DNA of 64,000 nucleotides from Thiobacillus sp. (GCA_024235835.1 JACKLQ010000001.1:1587533-1651532); one strand, 5' to 3'; shown: positions 33,674 through 41,910, counted from the first letter of the stretch. Translations and numbers: made by a program. The notes: generated from the letters alone by a model not told the origin.

Positions 33674-34006
33674 ATGAACCTCACCATCACCGGCCATCAC
33701 CTGGACGTGACCCCCGCCATCCGCGGCTACGTGGAGGAAAAGATGGGCCGCATCACCCGCCATTTCGACCAGGTCATCGACGTGTCCGTGATCCTGGCCG
33801 TGGAAAAGCTCAAGCACAAGGCGGAAGTGAACCTGCACTTGCGTGGCAAGGACATCTACGTGGAATCCATCGACGACGACATGTACGCCGCCATCGATGC
33901 CCTGGCGGACAAGCTGGATCGCCAGGTGCTCAAGCACAAGGAAAAGAGCGGCGACGTGCACCGGGAATCCGGTGGCCTGAAGCGGCAAAACGCCGCCATG
34001 GAGTAA
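33674..34006 (+). CDS. hpf: Ribosome hibernation-promoting factor (short form)
   Basis: Binds the 30S decoding region and helps form inactive 100S ribosomes in stationary phase. The 110-residue product has the HPF/RaiA fold (MNLTITGHHLDVTPAIRGYV, EVNLHLRGKDIYVESIDDDMYAAIDAL, KLDRQVLKHKEK, shown in parts) and lacks the long-form dimerisation domain. AAGGAG at 33663-33668 supports the ATG at 33674. The place after rpoN is conserved. Confidence 0.95.
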   Translation: MNLTITGHHLDVTPAIRGYVEEKMGRITRHFDQVIDVSVILAVEKLKHKAEVNLHLRGKDIYVESIDDDMYAAIDALADKLDRQVLKHKEKSGDVHRESGGLKRQNAAME

Positions 34007-34075
34007 GCCTCCGCATCCCCATCTTCCTGGCCGTACCGCCACAAGCGGCACGGCCGGCGACCAGTGGATCGAAAC

Positions 34076-34531
34076 ATGAACCTCATCACACCCCTGCTCA
34101 AACCCGACAACGTCCTGGCGGACCTGGACGTCACCAGCAAGAAGCGCCTGTTCGAGCATGCTGCCCAATTGATCCAGGCCAGTCACGGCGTGGACGCCCA
34201 GGAAGTGTTCGAAAGCCTGTTCTCCCGGGAAAAGCTGGGGTCCACCGCCCTGGGCTACGGCATCGCCATCCCCCACGGGCGTATCAAGCATCTGGGCGAA
34301 ACGGCCTGTACCTTCTCGCGCTTGCGGACCCCCATCGAGTTCGACGCCCCGGACAACCAGCCCGTGGACCTGGTATTCGTGTTGCTGGCCCCCGCCGCAG
34401 CCACCGATGTGCACCTGCAGATCCTGGGAGAACTTGCGGCCATGTTCTCGGACGAGGGCTTCCGCGCCCGCTTGCGGGCGGCGCCTGACCCGGCGGCCCT
34501 CCATCGCCTCTTGACAGAGTGGACGCCCTAG
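34076..34531 (+). CDS. ptsN: Nitrogen PTS EIIA-Ntr
   Basis: Phosphoacceptor of the regulatory nitrogen PTS; in relatives it controls K+ transport and metabolism. The 151-residue product has the EIIA-2 fold with the phosphorylated His in GIAIPHGRI (about residue 66) and the motif ATDVHLQILGELAAMF. I use the ATG at 34076 (MNLITPLL); a GTG four codons earlier is also open. Followed by hprK and rapZ. Confidence 0.95.
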   Translation: MNLITPLLKPDNVLADLDVTSKKRLFEHAAQLIQASHGVDAQEVFESLFSREKLGSTALGYGIAIPHGRIKHLGETACTFSRLRTPIEFDAPDNQPVDLVFVLLAPAAATDVHLQILGELAAMFSDEGFRARLRAAPDPAALHRLLTEWTP

Positions 34532-34561
34532 CCCGGAGTCCTGCCTAGCGCGTTCCCTACC

Positions 34562-35545
34562 GTGTCCGCCGAACCCGTTCATCACGTCACCCCCCACCAC
34601 ATCTCCGTGGCGGAGCTGTTCCAGAAGGCTGGCGAGCGCTTTCGCCTCAACTGGGTGGCGGGCAGGAATGGCGGCCAGCGTCAGCTCACCTCGGACACGG
34701 TCCAGAAACCCACCCTGGCCCTCATCGGCCACCTGAATTTCGTCCATCCCAACCGGGTCCAGGTGCTGGGCTGCGCGGAAATGGACTACCTGCGCCGCCT
34801 GGGCCACGAGGCCCTGCAAATGGCGGTGGACAACCTGTTCTCCACCGAGATCGCCGCCGTGGTGGTGGCCAATGGCGAGTCCGTGCCCCAACCTCTCATC
34901 GAGGCCGCGGACCGCACCGGCACGCCCCTGTTCACCTCGCCGGAGCAGAGCCCCGCCCTGATGCGGGTCATGTCCCACATGATGACCCAGGCCCTGGCTC
35001 CCTCCACCGTGCTGCATGGCGTGTTCCTGGAGGTCTCCGGCCTGGGAGTACTGCTCACCGGCGACCCGGCCATAGGCAAGAGCGAACTGGCCCTGGAACT
35101 CATCACCCGGGGCCATCGCCTGGTGGCGGACGACGTGCTGGAGGTGTTCGCTGTTTCCCCCGACACCCTGGAGGGACGCTGCCCTTCCCTGTTGCAGGAC
35201 TTCATGGAGGTCAGGGGGCTGGGGGTGCTGAACATTCGCCGCCTGTTCGGCGAAATCGCGGTGAAGCACCGCAAGAACATCAAGCTCATCATCCACCTCA
35301 CCCTGGCGGAGAAATGGCACGAGGTGGACCGCCTGGACATGCGCGCCAGCGACCGCCACATCCTGGGGGTGTCTGTGCCGGAAGTGCGCATCCCCGTGGC
35401 CGTGGGCCGCAACCTGGCAGTGCTGGTGGAGGTGGCCGTGCGCAACCACATCCTCAAGCTGCGGGGCATCAACCCCTCGGCGGAATTCATCGACCGCCAG
35501 CGGGCCGCCATTGCCGAATCCACGCCGGAAAGCGACGAACCTTGA
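34562..35545 (+). CDS. hprK: HPr kinase/phosphorylase
   Basis: Phosphorylates and dephosphorylates HPr on serine. The 327-residue product has the N-terminal domain (about 1-135), Walker A GDPAIGKSELALELI (about 168-176), the catalytic block LVADDVLEVF, the signature EVRGLGVLNIRRLFGE, and C-terminal VAVGRNLAVLVEVAVRNHILK (in two pieces). Start is GTG at 34562. The genes for HPr, EI and EIIA-Man, which often follow rapZ in betaproteobacteria, are not present here. Its stop overlaps the rapZ TTG. Confidence 0.95.
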   Translation: MSAEPVHHVTPHHISVAELFQKAGERFRLNWVAGRNGGQRQLTSDTVQKPTLALIGHLNFVHPNRVQVLGCAEMDYLRRLGHEALQMAVDNLFSTEIAAVVVANGESVPQPLIEAADRTGTPLFTSPEQSPALMRVMSHMMTQALAPSTVLHGVFLEVSGLGVLLTGDPAIGKSELALELITRGHRLVADDVLEVFAVSPDTLEGRCPSLLQDFMEVRGLGVLNIRRLFGEIAVKHRKNIKLIIHLTLAEKWHEVDRLDMRASDRHILGVSVPEVRIPVAVGRNLAVLVEVAVRNHILKLRGINPSAEFIDRQRAAIAESTPESDEP

Positions 35546-36375
35546 GACTGGTGCTCATCAGCGGTCTGTCCGGCTCAGGCAAGAGCGTGGCCCTCAAGGC
35601 CATGGAGGACGCGGGCTTCTACTGCATCGACAACTTGCCCGCCCCCCTGTTGCCGGAAACCATGGAACACATGCGGCTGTATGGCGTCCGGGACACGGCG
35701 GTCAGCATCGACGCCCGCAGCGGCGCCAACCTGGTGGACCTGGGCCAGGAACTGGACCGCCTGCGGGCCCGCATGGAAGTCCGCGCCCTGTTCCTCACTG
35801 CCCGGGAGGACACCCTGGTACGGCGCTTCTCCGAGACTCGCCGCCGTCACCCCCTCTCCTCCGGCGAGCGTTCCCTGGAGGAGTGCATCCGCGAGGAGCG
35901 TGACATGCTGGCCGCGCTGGCTGACCACGCCCACCTCATCGACACCAGCGACCTGTCCGCAAACACCCTGCGGGCCCAGATCAGGGGCGTGCTCAGCCTG
36001 GAAAGCGCCGCCTTCACCCTGGTATTCGAATCCTTTGGCTTCAAGCACGGCATACCCCTGGACGCAGACCTGATATTCGACGTGCGCTGCCTGCCCAATC
36101 CCCATTACGACCCGGCCCTGCGTCCCCTTACCGGCCGGGATGGTCCCGTCATCGCCTTCCTGGAAACAGCCCCCCAGGTGGGGGAGATGCTGGAGGACAT
36201 CCGCGCCTACGTCTCCAAGTGGCTGCCCGCCTACATCAGCGACAACCGCAATTACTTCACCGTGGGCCTGGGCTGCACCGGCGGTCAGCACCGGTCCGTG
36301 TACTTCGCCGAGACCCTGGCGACCCACTTCCGCCAAAACATGCAGGTGCTGGTGCGCCACCGCCAGCTGGGATAA
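35542..36375 (+). CDS. rapZ: RNase adapter RapZ (YvcJ family)
   Basis: Nucleotide-binding protein; in E. coli it directs RNase E to GlmZ and senses glucosamine 6-phosphate. The 277-residue product has Walker A GLSGSGKS (residues 8-15), CIDNLP, ETRRRHPL, and the C-terminal domain ending with GCTGGQHRSVYFAE. The start is a TTG at 35542 overlapping the hprK stop, giving MRLVLISG, the family N-terminus. A GTG three codons later is the only alternative nearby. Confidence 0.94.
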   Translation: MRLVLISGLSGSGKSVALKAMEDAGFYCIDNLPAPLLPETMEHMRLYGVRDTAVSIDARSGANLVDLGQELDRLRARMEVRALFLTAREDTLVRRFSETRRRHPLSSGERSLEECIREERDMLAALADHAHLIDTSDLSANTLRAQIRGVLSLESAAFTLVFESFGFKHGIPLDADLIFDVRCLPNPHYDPALRPLTGRDGPVIAFLETAPQVGEMLEDIRAYVSKWLPAYISDNRNYFTVGLGCTGGQHRSVYFAETLATHFRQNMQVLVRHRQLG

Positions 36376-36384
36376 GCGCAGGGG

Positions 36385-36412
36385 CAAGATTCAAGATGCA
36401 AGAGTCAAGGAG
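36385..36412. repeat. Period-7 repeat CAAGANN at rapZ/NusG-II border
   Basis: Four heptamers, CAAGATT, CAAGATG, CAAGAGT, CAAGGAG, run without interruption. The ATG used for the NusG-II gene (36396) lies inside the array, so its first residues are repeat-derived. Confidence 0.75.
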
Positions 36413-36809
36413 CCGACCTCCGAGCCTGGACGAGCACGGGCACTGGCCGGCCTGGCTGAAAGCCGTGAAACCGGGTGACTGGCTCATCCTGGCCGCCGGC
36501 CTGGCCCTGGTGGCCGGCCTGTGGCTGAACCAGGCAGGGAGCCTGGATGGCCGGGTCGTCATTCGCCTGGACGGCCAGGTCTTCGCCGAGGCCAGCCTGC
36601 GTCTGAACCGCGTCATTCCCGTGCCCGGTCCCCTGGGGGAGTCCCGGGTGGAAATCCGCGACGGCAAGGTGCGGGTGGCCGCCGATCCCAGTCCCCGCCA
36701 GCTGTGCGTGAAGCAGGGCTGGATTCCCCCCGGCGGCGCGGCCGTTTGCCTGCCCAACCGGGTGGCCGTGGAAAACGCCGCTGCCGGGTATGACTCCCTC
36801 AACTACTGA
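36396..36809 (+). CDS. NusG domain II-containing membrane-anchored protein
   Basis: A 137-residue protein with one membrane segment (about 30-46, WLILAAGLALVAGLWL) followed by a small beta domain matching NusG_II (PF07009): DGRVVIRLDGQVFAEASL, SRVEIRDGKVRVA, and the paired cysteines of RQLCVKQGWI and AAVCLPNRVAVE. It is not a transcription factor; such proteins are found beside Gx transporters and flavin-transfer genes. The ATG sits in a heptamer repeat. A GTG at 36465 (VKPGDWL) gives a more typical start. It overlaps the next gene by 20 bases. Confidence 0.75.
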   Translation: MQESRSRPPSLDEHGHWPAWLKAVKPGDWLILAAGLALVAGLWLNQAGSLDGRVVIRLDGQVFAEASLRLNRVIPVPGPLGESRVEIRDGKVRVAADPSPRQLCVKQGWIPPGGAAVCLPNRVAVENAAAGYDSLNY

Positions 36810-37335
36810 AAAGACCAAGGCACTCACGGCCACACCCGAGGATCGCCGGGTGGCCACCCTGGCTGCCGCCGCCATAGGCCTCACCCTGGCCGAGGCCGCC
36901 ATCCCCCTGCCCATCCCCGGCGTCAAGCCGGGCCTGGCCAACATCGTGACCCTGCTGGTGCTGTACCGCTACGGCTGGCCCATGGCCGCCTGGGTGGCGG
37001 GCCTGCGCATCGTCGCCGGGGCCCTGGCCATGGGCCAGTTTCTCACCCCCGCCTTCGTGCTCTCCCTCACAGGCGGCGCCATGAGCCTGTTGGCCTTGGC
37101 CTGGGCCGTACGCCTGCCACGACGCTGGTTCGGCCCCGTGGGCCTGTCGGTGCTGGCGGCTTTCGCCCACATCGGCACCCAGCTCCTGGTGGTGGACCTG
37201 TGGCTCATGCCCGGCGGCAGCCTGATGTCCCTCATGCCCCTGTTCCTCACCGCCGCCCTCATCACCGGCCTGGGCAATGGCCTGGCCACGGCACATCTGC
37301 TCAAATACAACCAGGACAACTCGGAATCGCCATGA
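36790..37335 (+). CDS. Gx transporter / heptaprenyl diphosphate synthase component I-like protein
   Basis: A 181-residue integral membrane protein of the PF07456 family, with about five segments and the pattern LTLAEAAIPLPIPGVKPGLANIVTLL (pieces), GGAMSLLALAWA and ALITGLGNGLATAHLL. The family resembles ECF-type substrate-binding (S) components; the heptaprenyl synthase name is historical. It overlaps the NusG-II gene by 20 bases, and this pair is recurrent. It overlaps ubiX by four bases. Substrate unknown. Confidence 0.8.
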   Translation: MTPSTTEKTKALTATPEDRRVATLAAAAIGLTLAEAAIPLPIPGVKPGLANIVTLLVLYRYGWPMAAWVAGLRIVAGALAMGQFLTPAFVLSLTGGAMSLLALAWAVRLPRRWFGPVGLSVLAAFAHIGTQLLVVDLWLMPGGSLMSLMPLFLTAALITGLGNGLATAHLLKYNQDNSESP

Positions 37336-37925
37336 AACGCATCACCCTCGCCCTCACCGGCGCCTCCGGCATGGCCTATGGCGTCCGCCTGCTGGAATGC
37401 CTGCTTCAGGCCGGCTGCCGCGTGGACCTGCTGGTCTCCCAGGCTGCCCGCATTGTCGCCAAACAGGAACTGGACCTCGCCTTGGCCGGCGACAATGCCG
37501 CCCTGGCGGAACTGTTCAGCAGCCGGTTTTCCGGCGGTGAGTTGAACGTCTACGGAGAAAAGGAATGGTTCGCCCCCGCCGCTTCGGGCTCCAACCCGGC
37601 GGATGCCATGGTGGTGTGCCCCTGCACCATGGGCAGCCTGGCGGCCATCGCCCATGGCCTGGCGGACAACCTGGTGGAAAGGGCCGCGGACGTGATGTTG
37701 AAGGAACGCCGGCCCCTCGTGCTGGTCCCCCGGGAAACGCCCTTCTCCCTCATCCACCTGCGCAACATGACCGCCCTGGCCGAGGCCGGGGCCACCATCC
37801 TGCCGGCCAATCCCGGGTTCTATCACCGCCCGGCCAGCGTGGCGGAGGTGGTGGATTTCGTAGTGGCTCGGGTACTGGATCAACTGGGCGTTTCCCATCG
37901 ACTGGTCCAGCGTTGGGGTGACTGA
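37332..37925 (+). CDS. ubiX: Flavin prenyltransferase UbiX
   Basis: Makes the prenylated FMN cofactor used by UbiD-type decarboxylases (ubiquinone synthesis). The 197-residue product has TGASGMAYGVRLLE, the VVCPCTMGSLAAIAHGLADNL flavin/prenyl pocket (two pieces), and LVPRETPFSLIHLRNM, PANPGFYHRP. The ATG at 37332 overlaps the Gx gene as ATGA. No ubiD is in the window. A prenyl-donor link with its membrane neighbour is possible but speculative. Confidence 0.95.
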   Translation: MKRITLALTGASGMAYGVRLLECLLQAGCRVDLLVSQAARIVAKQELDLALAGDNAALAELFSSRFSGGELNVYGEKEWFAPAASGSNPADAMVVCPCTMGSLAAIAHGLADNLVERAADVMLKERRPLVLVPRETPFSLIHLRNMTALAEAGATILPANPGFYHRPASVAEVVDFVVARVLDQLGVSHRLVQRWGD

Positions 37926-38005
37926 TGACCATGTCCCGTGATCATCCGGGCAGAAAAACCCTTATAAAACTATGCCATTGGCGCGGTGCCCATTAAGATG
38001 AGCAC

Positions 38006-38272
38006 ATGACACTGGAACGGCGCACCGAACCACGGGTGGAAGTAAGGCTCCCATTACGACTGGACAATGGAGATTTGGCCATTACCCGGGATGTCAGTCC
38101 CCAGGGCCTGTTCTTCGAGATTGAGGGAGAGCGCCTCCTGGGCGAGGAAATCGACCTGAGCGTGGGACTCAGCATTCACGGCCGTCCGGTCTGGCGGGAA
38201 AACCACTACAAGGTGGTTCGCGTCGAACGGCTGCCGGGCCGAACCGGCGTGGCGGTCCAGTTGTTGTCCTGA
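38006..38272 (+). CDS. PilZ-domain protein, probable c-di-GMP receptor
   Basis: A short, 88-residue single-domain PilZ protein with the two ligand motifs: RRTEPRVEVR near residue 5 (RxxxR) and DVSPQGLFFE near 31 ((D/N)xSxxG). Such single-domain receptors tune motility or polysaccharide production. It stands alone after ubiX, 80 bases downstream. GATGAG upstream of the ATG may serve as Shine-Dalgarno. The partner is not evident. Confidence 0.85.
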   Translation: MTLERRTEPRVEVRLPLRLDNGDLAITRDVSPQGLFFEIEGERLLGEEIDLSVGLSIHGRPVWRENHYKVVRVERLPGRTGVAVQLLS

Positions 38273-38317
38273 CCTTCCGGGACTGCACGGCGTCTCCTTT
38301 TCACCCCCCGACGCCCA

Positions 38318-39499
38318 CTAGCGCCGCTGTCCCCGGTCCCATCCCCGGGCAAACCCCGCCAGACCCATGAGGCCCCGTACAAACCCGTAGGCCAGCCAGG
38401 ATGCCGCGCGGGAATACCAGGGTATGCGCCGCCAGGCCATGCGGTGGATGCGATGTCCCCCTTTGCGCATCACGTCCTCCAGGCTGGCCTGCAGCTTCAT
38501 GGCAAAGCGGCGATCGTGGACCACCACGTTGGCCTCCCTGGCCAGCAGCAGGCTGAGGGGGTCGATGTTGCTGGAACCCACCGTAGCCCAGCGAGCGTCC
38601 ACCACCGCCGCCTTGGCGTGGAGTTCGGTGGCGTTGTACTCGAAGATCTCCACCCCGTTCTCCAGGAAGTGCCGGTAGAGGGCACGACTGGCGGCCCGGT
38701 ACAGGGGGTGGTCGGTGTAGCCCTGCATGATGAGCACCACCCGCACCCCGCGCTGGGCGGCGGCCACCAGGGCACGGCGGAATCGCAGTCCCGGCAGGAA
38801 ATAGGCGTTGGCGATGAAGATTTCCAGGCGCGCGTGGCGGATGGCCCCCAGGTAGGATTTCTCGATGGCGCGTCGCCCTCCCAGGCTGTCCCGCACGACG
38901 AATTCCGCGTGTTGTTCCCCCACGGGTTCGGCGATGGGCTTCAGCCACACGTCCTCGCCCCGGCGCAGGCCCAGGCGGCTCCAGAGCACCCGGCGCCAGA
39001 GCCGGTAGGCGCTGGCGTGGATGTCCGCCACCAGGGGACCTTCCACGGCCACGGCGAAGTCCCGCCGGGGCTGGGCCAGGCGGCCCTCGTCCAGGTCATC
39101 AACAATGTTGATGCCTCCCACGAAGGCCAGTCGGGCGTCCACCAGGGCCAGCTTCCGGTGCATGCGCCGCAGGCGGTGGCGATGGCGGCGCAGGGGAAAG
39201 GACAGGCGCCCAAGTTCCGGGCGGAAGAACACCACCTCCACCCCGGCGTTGCGCATTTCGAAGCGCAACTGCTCGGGCAGATCCCGGGCGCCAAAGCCGT
39301 CCAGCAGCACCCGAACGACCACACCCCGCTGGGCCGCCCGCATAAGGGATCGGGCCACGGCCAGGCCCGTGGCGTCGGCACGGAAGATGTAGCTTTCCAG
39401 GTGCACTTCGTGCCGGGCCCCGTCGATGGCCCGCAACAGGGCGGGGAAATAGTCCGTGCCGTTTTCCAGCAGGTTCAGGCGGTTGCCCGGGCGAATCAT
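38318..39499 (-). CDS. clsB: Cardiolipin synthase, ClsB-type phospholipase D family
   Basis: Membrane-associated transferase joining phosphatidyl groups to form cardiolipin. The 393-residue product has two HKD motifs: MHRKLALVDARLAFVGGIN (about residue 114) and LHAKAAVVDARWATVGSSNID (in pieces, about 292). It lacks the two N-terminal membrane segments of ClsA, which supports ClsB. The start ATG at 39499 is 13 bases after the stop of the upstream phosphatase-fold gene, so the two form an operon. Confidence 0.88.
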   Translation of the reverse strand: MIRPGNRLNLLENGTDYFPALLRAIDGARHEVHLESYIFRADATGLAVARSLMRAAQRGVVVRVLLDGFGARDLPEQLRFEMRNAGVEVVFFRPELGRLSFPLRRHRHRLRRMHRKLALVDARLAFVGGINIVDDLDEGRLAQPRRDFAVAVEGPLVADIHASAYRLWRRVLWSRLGLRRGEDVWLKPIAEPVGEQHAEFVVRDSLGGRRAIEKSYLGAIRHARLEIFIANAYFLPGLRFRRALVAAAQRGVRVVLIMQGYTDHPLYRAASRALYRHFLENGVEIFEYNATELHAKAAVVDARWATVGSSNIDPLSLLLAREANVVVHDRRFAMKLQASLEDVMRKGGHRIHRMAWRRIPWYSRAASWLAYGFVRGLMGLAGFARGWDRGQRR

Positions 39500-39512
39500 G
39501 GCGATGCCTGCC

Positions 39513-40277
39513 TCAGGCAGCGGCCGGGGTGGGCTTCAACTGGGCGGTGAGGGCGGCGTGGTCAGACAGGCGGCGCCAGTTCTGGCCATGCAGCACATGG
39601 GCCTCGGTGACGTCGAAGCCCCGGGTGTAGATGCGATCCAGGCTGAACAGGGGCAGAGCGGCGGGAAAACTTCTGGCCGGGCGTCCGTGGGCGGTCTCGA
39701 ACACCTCCCTCAACCCCAGTTCCGTCGCCAGGTAGGAGCCGGCCCGCTGGCGCCAGTCGTTGAAGTCTCCGGCGATGATGAGGGGGGCGCCGTCGGGCAC
39801 CATGCGTCGGATGCGTTCCGACAGGTGGTGGATCTGCTTGCGCCGGCCCGACTCGTTCAAGGCCAGGTGCAGGCAGATGGCGTGCAGGGGCTGGTCCAGG
39901 CGGGGCACCTCCAGTTCGCAATGGAGCAGGCCCCGGCTCTCGAAGGGATGAGCGGAAATGTCCACGTTCTCCCAGCGCAGGATGGGGTAGCGGGACAGGA
40001 TGGCGTTGCCGTGGTGGCCATGGTCGTAGACCGCGTTCTTGCCGTAGGCGGCGTCCCGCCACAGGTCCCCCGCCAGGAATTCGTGCTGGGGGTTGCTGGG
40101 CCAGGCGTTGAAACGGCCGCCGTGATGGGCGTGGTGGCCCTGGACCTCCTGCAGGAACACCACGTCGGCGTTGATGGCCGCAAGCCGTGCCCGCACGTCG
40201 TGGAGCACCAGGCGCCGGTTGAAGAACGACAGGCCCTTGTGAATATTGTAGCTGGCGATGCGCAGGCTGTTTTTCAT
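39513..40277 (-). CDS. Endonuclease/exonuclease/phosphatase-family protein
   Basis: A 254-residue EEP-fold hydrolase: LRIASYNIHKG (metal Asn), VVFLQEVQGH (metal Glu), ICLHLALNES, LIIAGDFNDWR and C-terminal SDHAALTAQL (catalytic Asp-His) give the full active site. Start ATG 40277 (MKNSLRIASYN); the open frame extends 36 residues upstream without conserved sequence. It lies next to a cardiolipin synthase, a frequent pairing, so a phospholipid or phosphodiester substrate is likely. Specificity cannot be read from sequence. Confidence 0.88.
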   Translation of the reverse strand: MKNSLRIASYNIHKGLSFFNRRLVLHDVRARLAAINADVVFLQEVQGHHAHHGGRFNAWPSNPQHEFLAGDLWRDAAYGKNAVYDHGHHGNAILSRYPILRWENVDISAHPFESRGLLHCELEVPRLDQPLHAICLHLALNESGRRKQIHHLSERIRRMVPDGAPLIIAGDFNDWRQRAGSYLATELGLREVFETAHGRPARSFPAALPLFSLDRIYTRGFDVTEAHVLHGQNWRRLSDHAALTAQLKPTPAAA

Positions 40278-40296
40278 GGGCTGGATGAACGCCGCG

Positions 40297-40704
40297 TCAA
40301 TGGGCCTGGGGTTCCTTTTTCGACGCGGGTTCCTTCTCGCCCTCCTTGGCGGGGGTTTCCACCTTGCTCTTGTCGATGGGCTCAAGCTCGATCATCTTTT
40401 TCTTCGGCTTCTTGCTGGCAAGGGACTGGCCAGAGGTGGACACGGTGGGCTCCATGGCTTCCATGTTGTTCTTGAGCATGTACTCGTTCATGTCCTTCCA
40501 GCCCGTGAACATGGCGGGCTTGGAGGCATCCGGATTGAGCCGGAAGCAGTCCTCGATGCCCCTGCCGGCATGGCGGCAGGCACTGCCGATGGCCTTGCCC
40601 TCCGCCTCCAGCTTGGCCGGGTCGGGAATGCCCGCCCGCTCCTTGAGCTGGTCGCATCCCGCCAGCGTCAGTGCCGCTGCCAAAAAAGCCATCCGACTCA
40701 TCAC
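40297..40704 (-). CDS. Hypothetical lipoprotein
   Basis: A 135-residue protein with a lipoprotein signal peptide: MMSRMAFLAAALTLAGC with lipobox LAGC and Cys at about 17. The mature part has two further cysteines (SACRHAG, EDCFRL), a conserved-looking TGWKDMNEYMLKNNMEAMEP block, and a Lys/Glu/Pro-rich C-terminus without predicted structure. I do not recognise the family. It is in line with the EEP and clsB genes downstream and the START-like genes upstream. Confidence 0.7.
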   Translation of the reverse strand: MMSRMAFLAAALTLAGCDQLKERAGIPDPAKLEAEGKAIGSACRHAGRGIEDCFRLNPDASKPAMFTGWKDMNEYMLKNNMEAMEPTVSTSGQSLASKKPKKKMIELEPIDKSKVETPAKEGEKEPASKKEPQAH

Positions 40705-40732
40705 GCGCCTTCCCCCAGCCTGAAGTGCATTG

Positions 40733-41308
40733 CTATTTGAACCAGCCCCGGAGGCCGGTGTTGCTGCCCCGCATCCGGCGCTCCGCCTCCCGCCCCACGG
40801 CCTCGAAGCGCTTCTTCACCTCGTCTTCCACGAAGTATTCGGAAACCAGGGGCGGCAGGGGAGCGATGGGAATGATACGGGAACGGTAGAACAGGGTGAC
40901 CGGCGCCTTGTCGCCGACGATCTGCCACTCCCCGGTCATGGCCAGCACCTTGCCGGAAACGGAGCGGAAACGGATCAACCGGTTGGGGCTTTCCTCCATG
41001 AGCAACACCACGTGGTCCGGCATGACGAAGGCGAACAGGCCGGCATCGGCGATCTGCTCCACCCTCTTGGGCGCTCCCGGGGGGGAGATAAGTCGGCTGG
41101 ACACCATGTCCGGGATGAAGGTGGCCAGCTTGTTGTAGTCCGTGAGGGTGGCCCACACGGTGTCGGCGTCCGCCTGCAATACCTGGCTGGCTTCCACCCG
41201 GACACCGGACAGGCCCGTGCTGGCGGTCACCTTGGCGGAGGCGGCCTGGGTCGTGGCGGCCATGAGGGCCAGAGTCAGGCCCAGACAGAAATGGTTTATT
41301 ACGTTCAT
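40733..41308 (-). CDS. START/SRPBCC-fold secreted protein (1)
   Basis: A 191-residue protein with a signal peptide (about 1-24) and a polyketide-cyclase/START-like fold: VRVEASQVLQADADTVWATLTDY, KLATFIPDMVSSRLI, LIRFRSVSGKVLAMTGEWQIV and a C-terminal helix with VEDEVKKRFEAVGREAERR. Such domains bind hydrophobic ligands. Start ATG 41308 (MNVINHF); a longer frame upstream overlaps the next gene. It is a paralogue of the adjacent gene and is divergent from an RND permease, suggesting a lipid-handling role (inference). Confidence 0.78.
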   Translation of the reverse strand: MNVINHFCLGLTLALMAATTQAASAKVTASTGLSGVRVEASQVLQADADTVWATLTDYNKLATFIPDMVSSRLISPPGAPKRVEQIADAGLFAFVMPDHVVLLMEESPNRLIRFRSVSGKVLAMTGEWQIVGDKAPVTLFYRSRIIPIAPLPPLVSEYFVEDEVKKRFEAVGREAERRMRGSNTGLRGWFK

Positions 41309-41316
41309 CCAGGGCT

Positions 41317-41886
41317 TCACTTTCCAGCCCTCCTTTCGATTTCCCGCCCGAAGGCCTCCACCCAGGTAGTCACCTGCTGCTGGGCGATGGTGGGCGCCAG
41401 GGGAGGAGGAATGGGTGTCTTGCTCAAGTCCATGCGCATGCTGTAACTCAGTTTCAGGGGACGCTCCGCACCCAAGCGCCAACTGCCCCCCACATCCTTG
41501 AAGGGCCCGGAGAGGAACTGGATGTCCATGCCCTCCAGGCGGTATTCGGTCACCCGCATGACCCCTTCATAGGGCATGCGCACCTGGCCGGCCAGTACCT
41601 GGCCCCGCTGGGCGATGGTCTTGGCGCCGTTGACGGCCTCCAGCACCTGGTTGCCGGTGATGCCCGGCACGAACTCCGGGAAGCGGGCGTAATCCGTCAG
41701 CACCGCCCAGGCCGTGGCCCGGTCTGCCTTGGTCAGCATGGAGCCTTCCACCACCAGAATCATGCCCTCCTGGCGCGTGTTGAGCTGGGGCACAGTCCGG
41801 CCGCCAGCCCCCTCGGCCAAGCCCGGACCCGGCAGCCCCAAAGCAAGACATAATAGAAATACTGCTTGCGCACCTTTGTTCATCAT
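41317..41886 (-). CDS. START/SRPBCC-fold secreted protein (2)
   Basis: A 189-residue paralogue of its downstream neighbour: a signal peptide (about 1-24), then MILVVEGSMLTKADRATAWAVLTDYARFPEFVPGI (in pieces), QFLSGPFKDVGGSWRLG, LSYSMRMDLSKTPIPPPLAP and a closing helix. Two adjacent ATG codons (41886, 41883) make the start ambiguous. TATACT on the minus strand lies only about 4-9 bases upstream, so the message could be leaderless. The gene is 24 bases from the divergent RND start. Confidence 0.76.
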   Translation of the reverse strand: MMNKGAQAVFLLCLALGLPGPGLAEGAGGRTVPQLNTRQEGMILVVEGSMLTKADRATAWAVLTDYARFPEFVPGITGNQVLEAVNGAKTIAQRGQVLAGQVRMPYEGVMRVTEYRLEGMDIQFLSGPFKDVGGSWRLGAERPLKLSYSMRMDLSKTPIPPPLAPTIAQQQVTTWVEAFGREIERRAGK

Positions 41887-41910
41887 TAAAAGTATATCCA
41901 GCCCAGCCCC

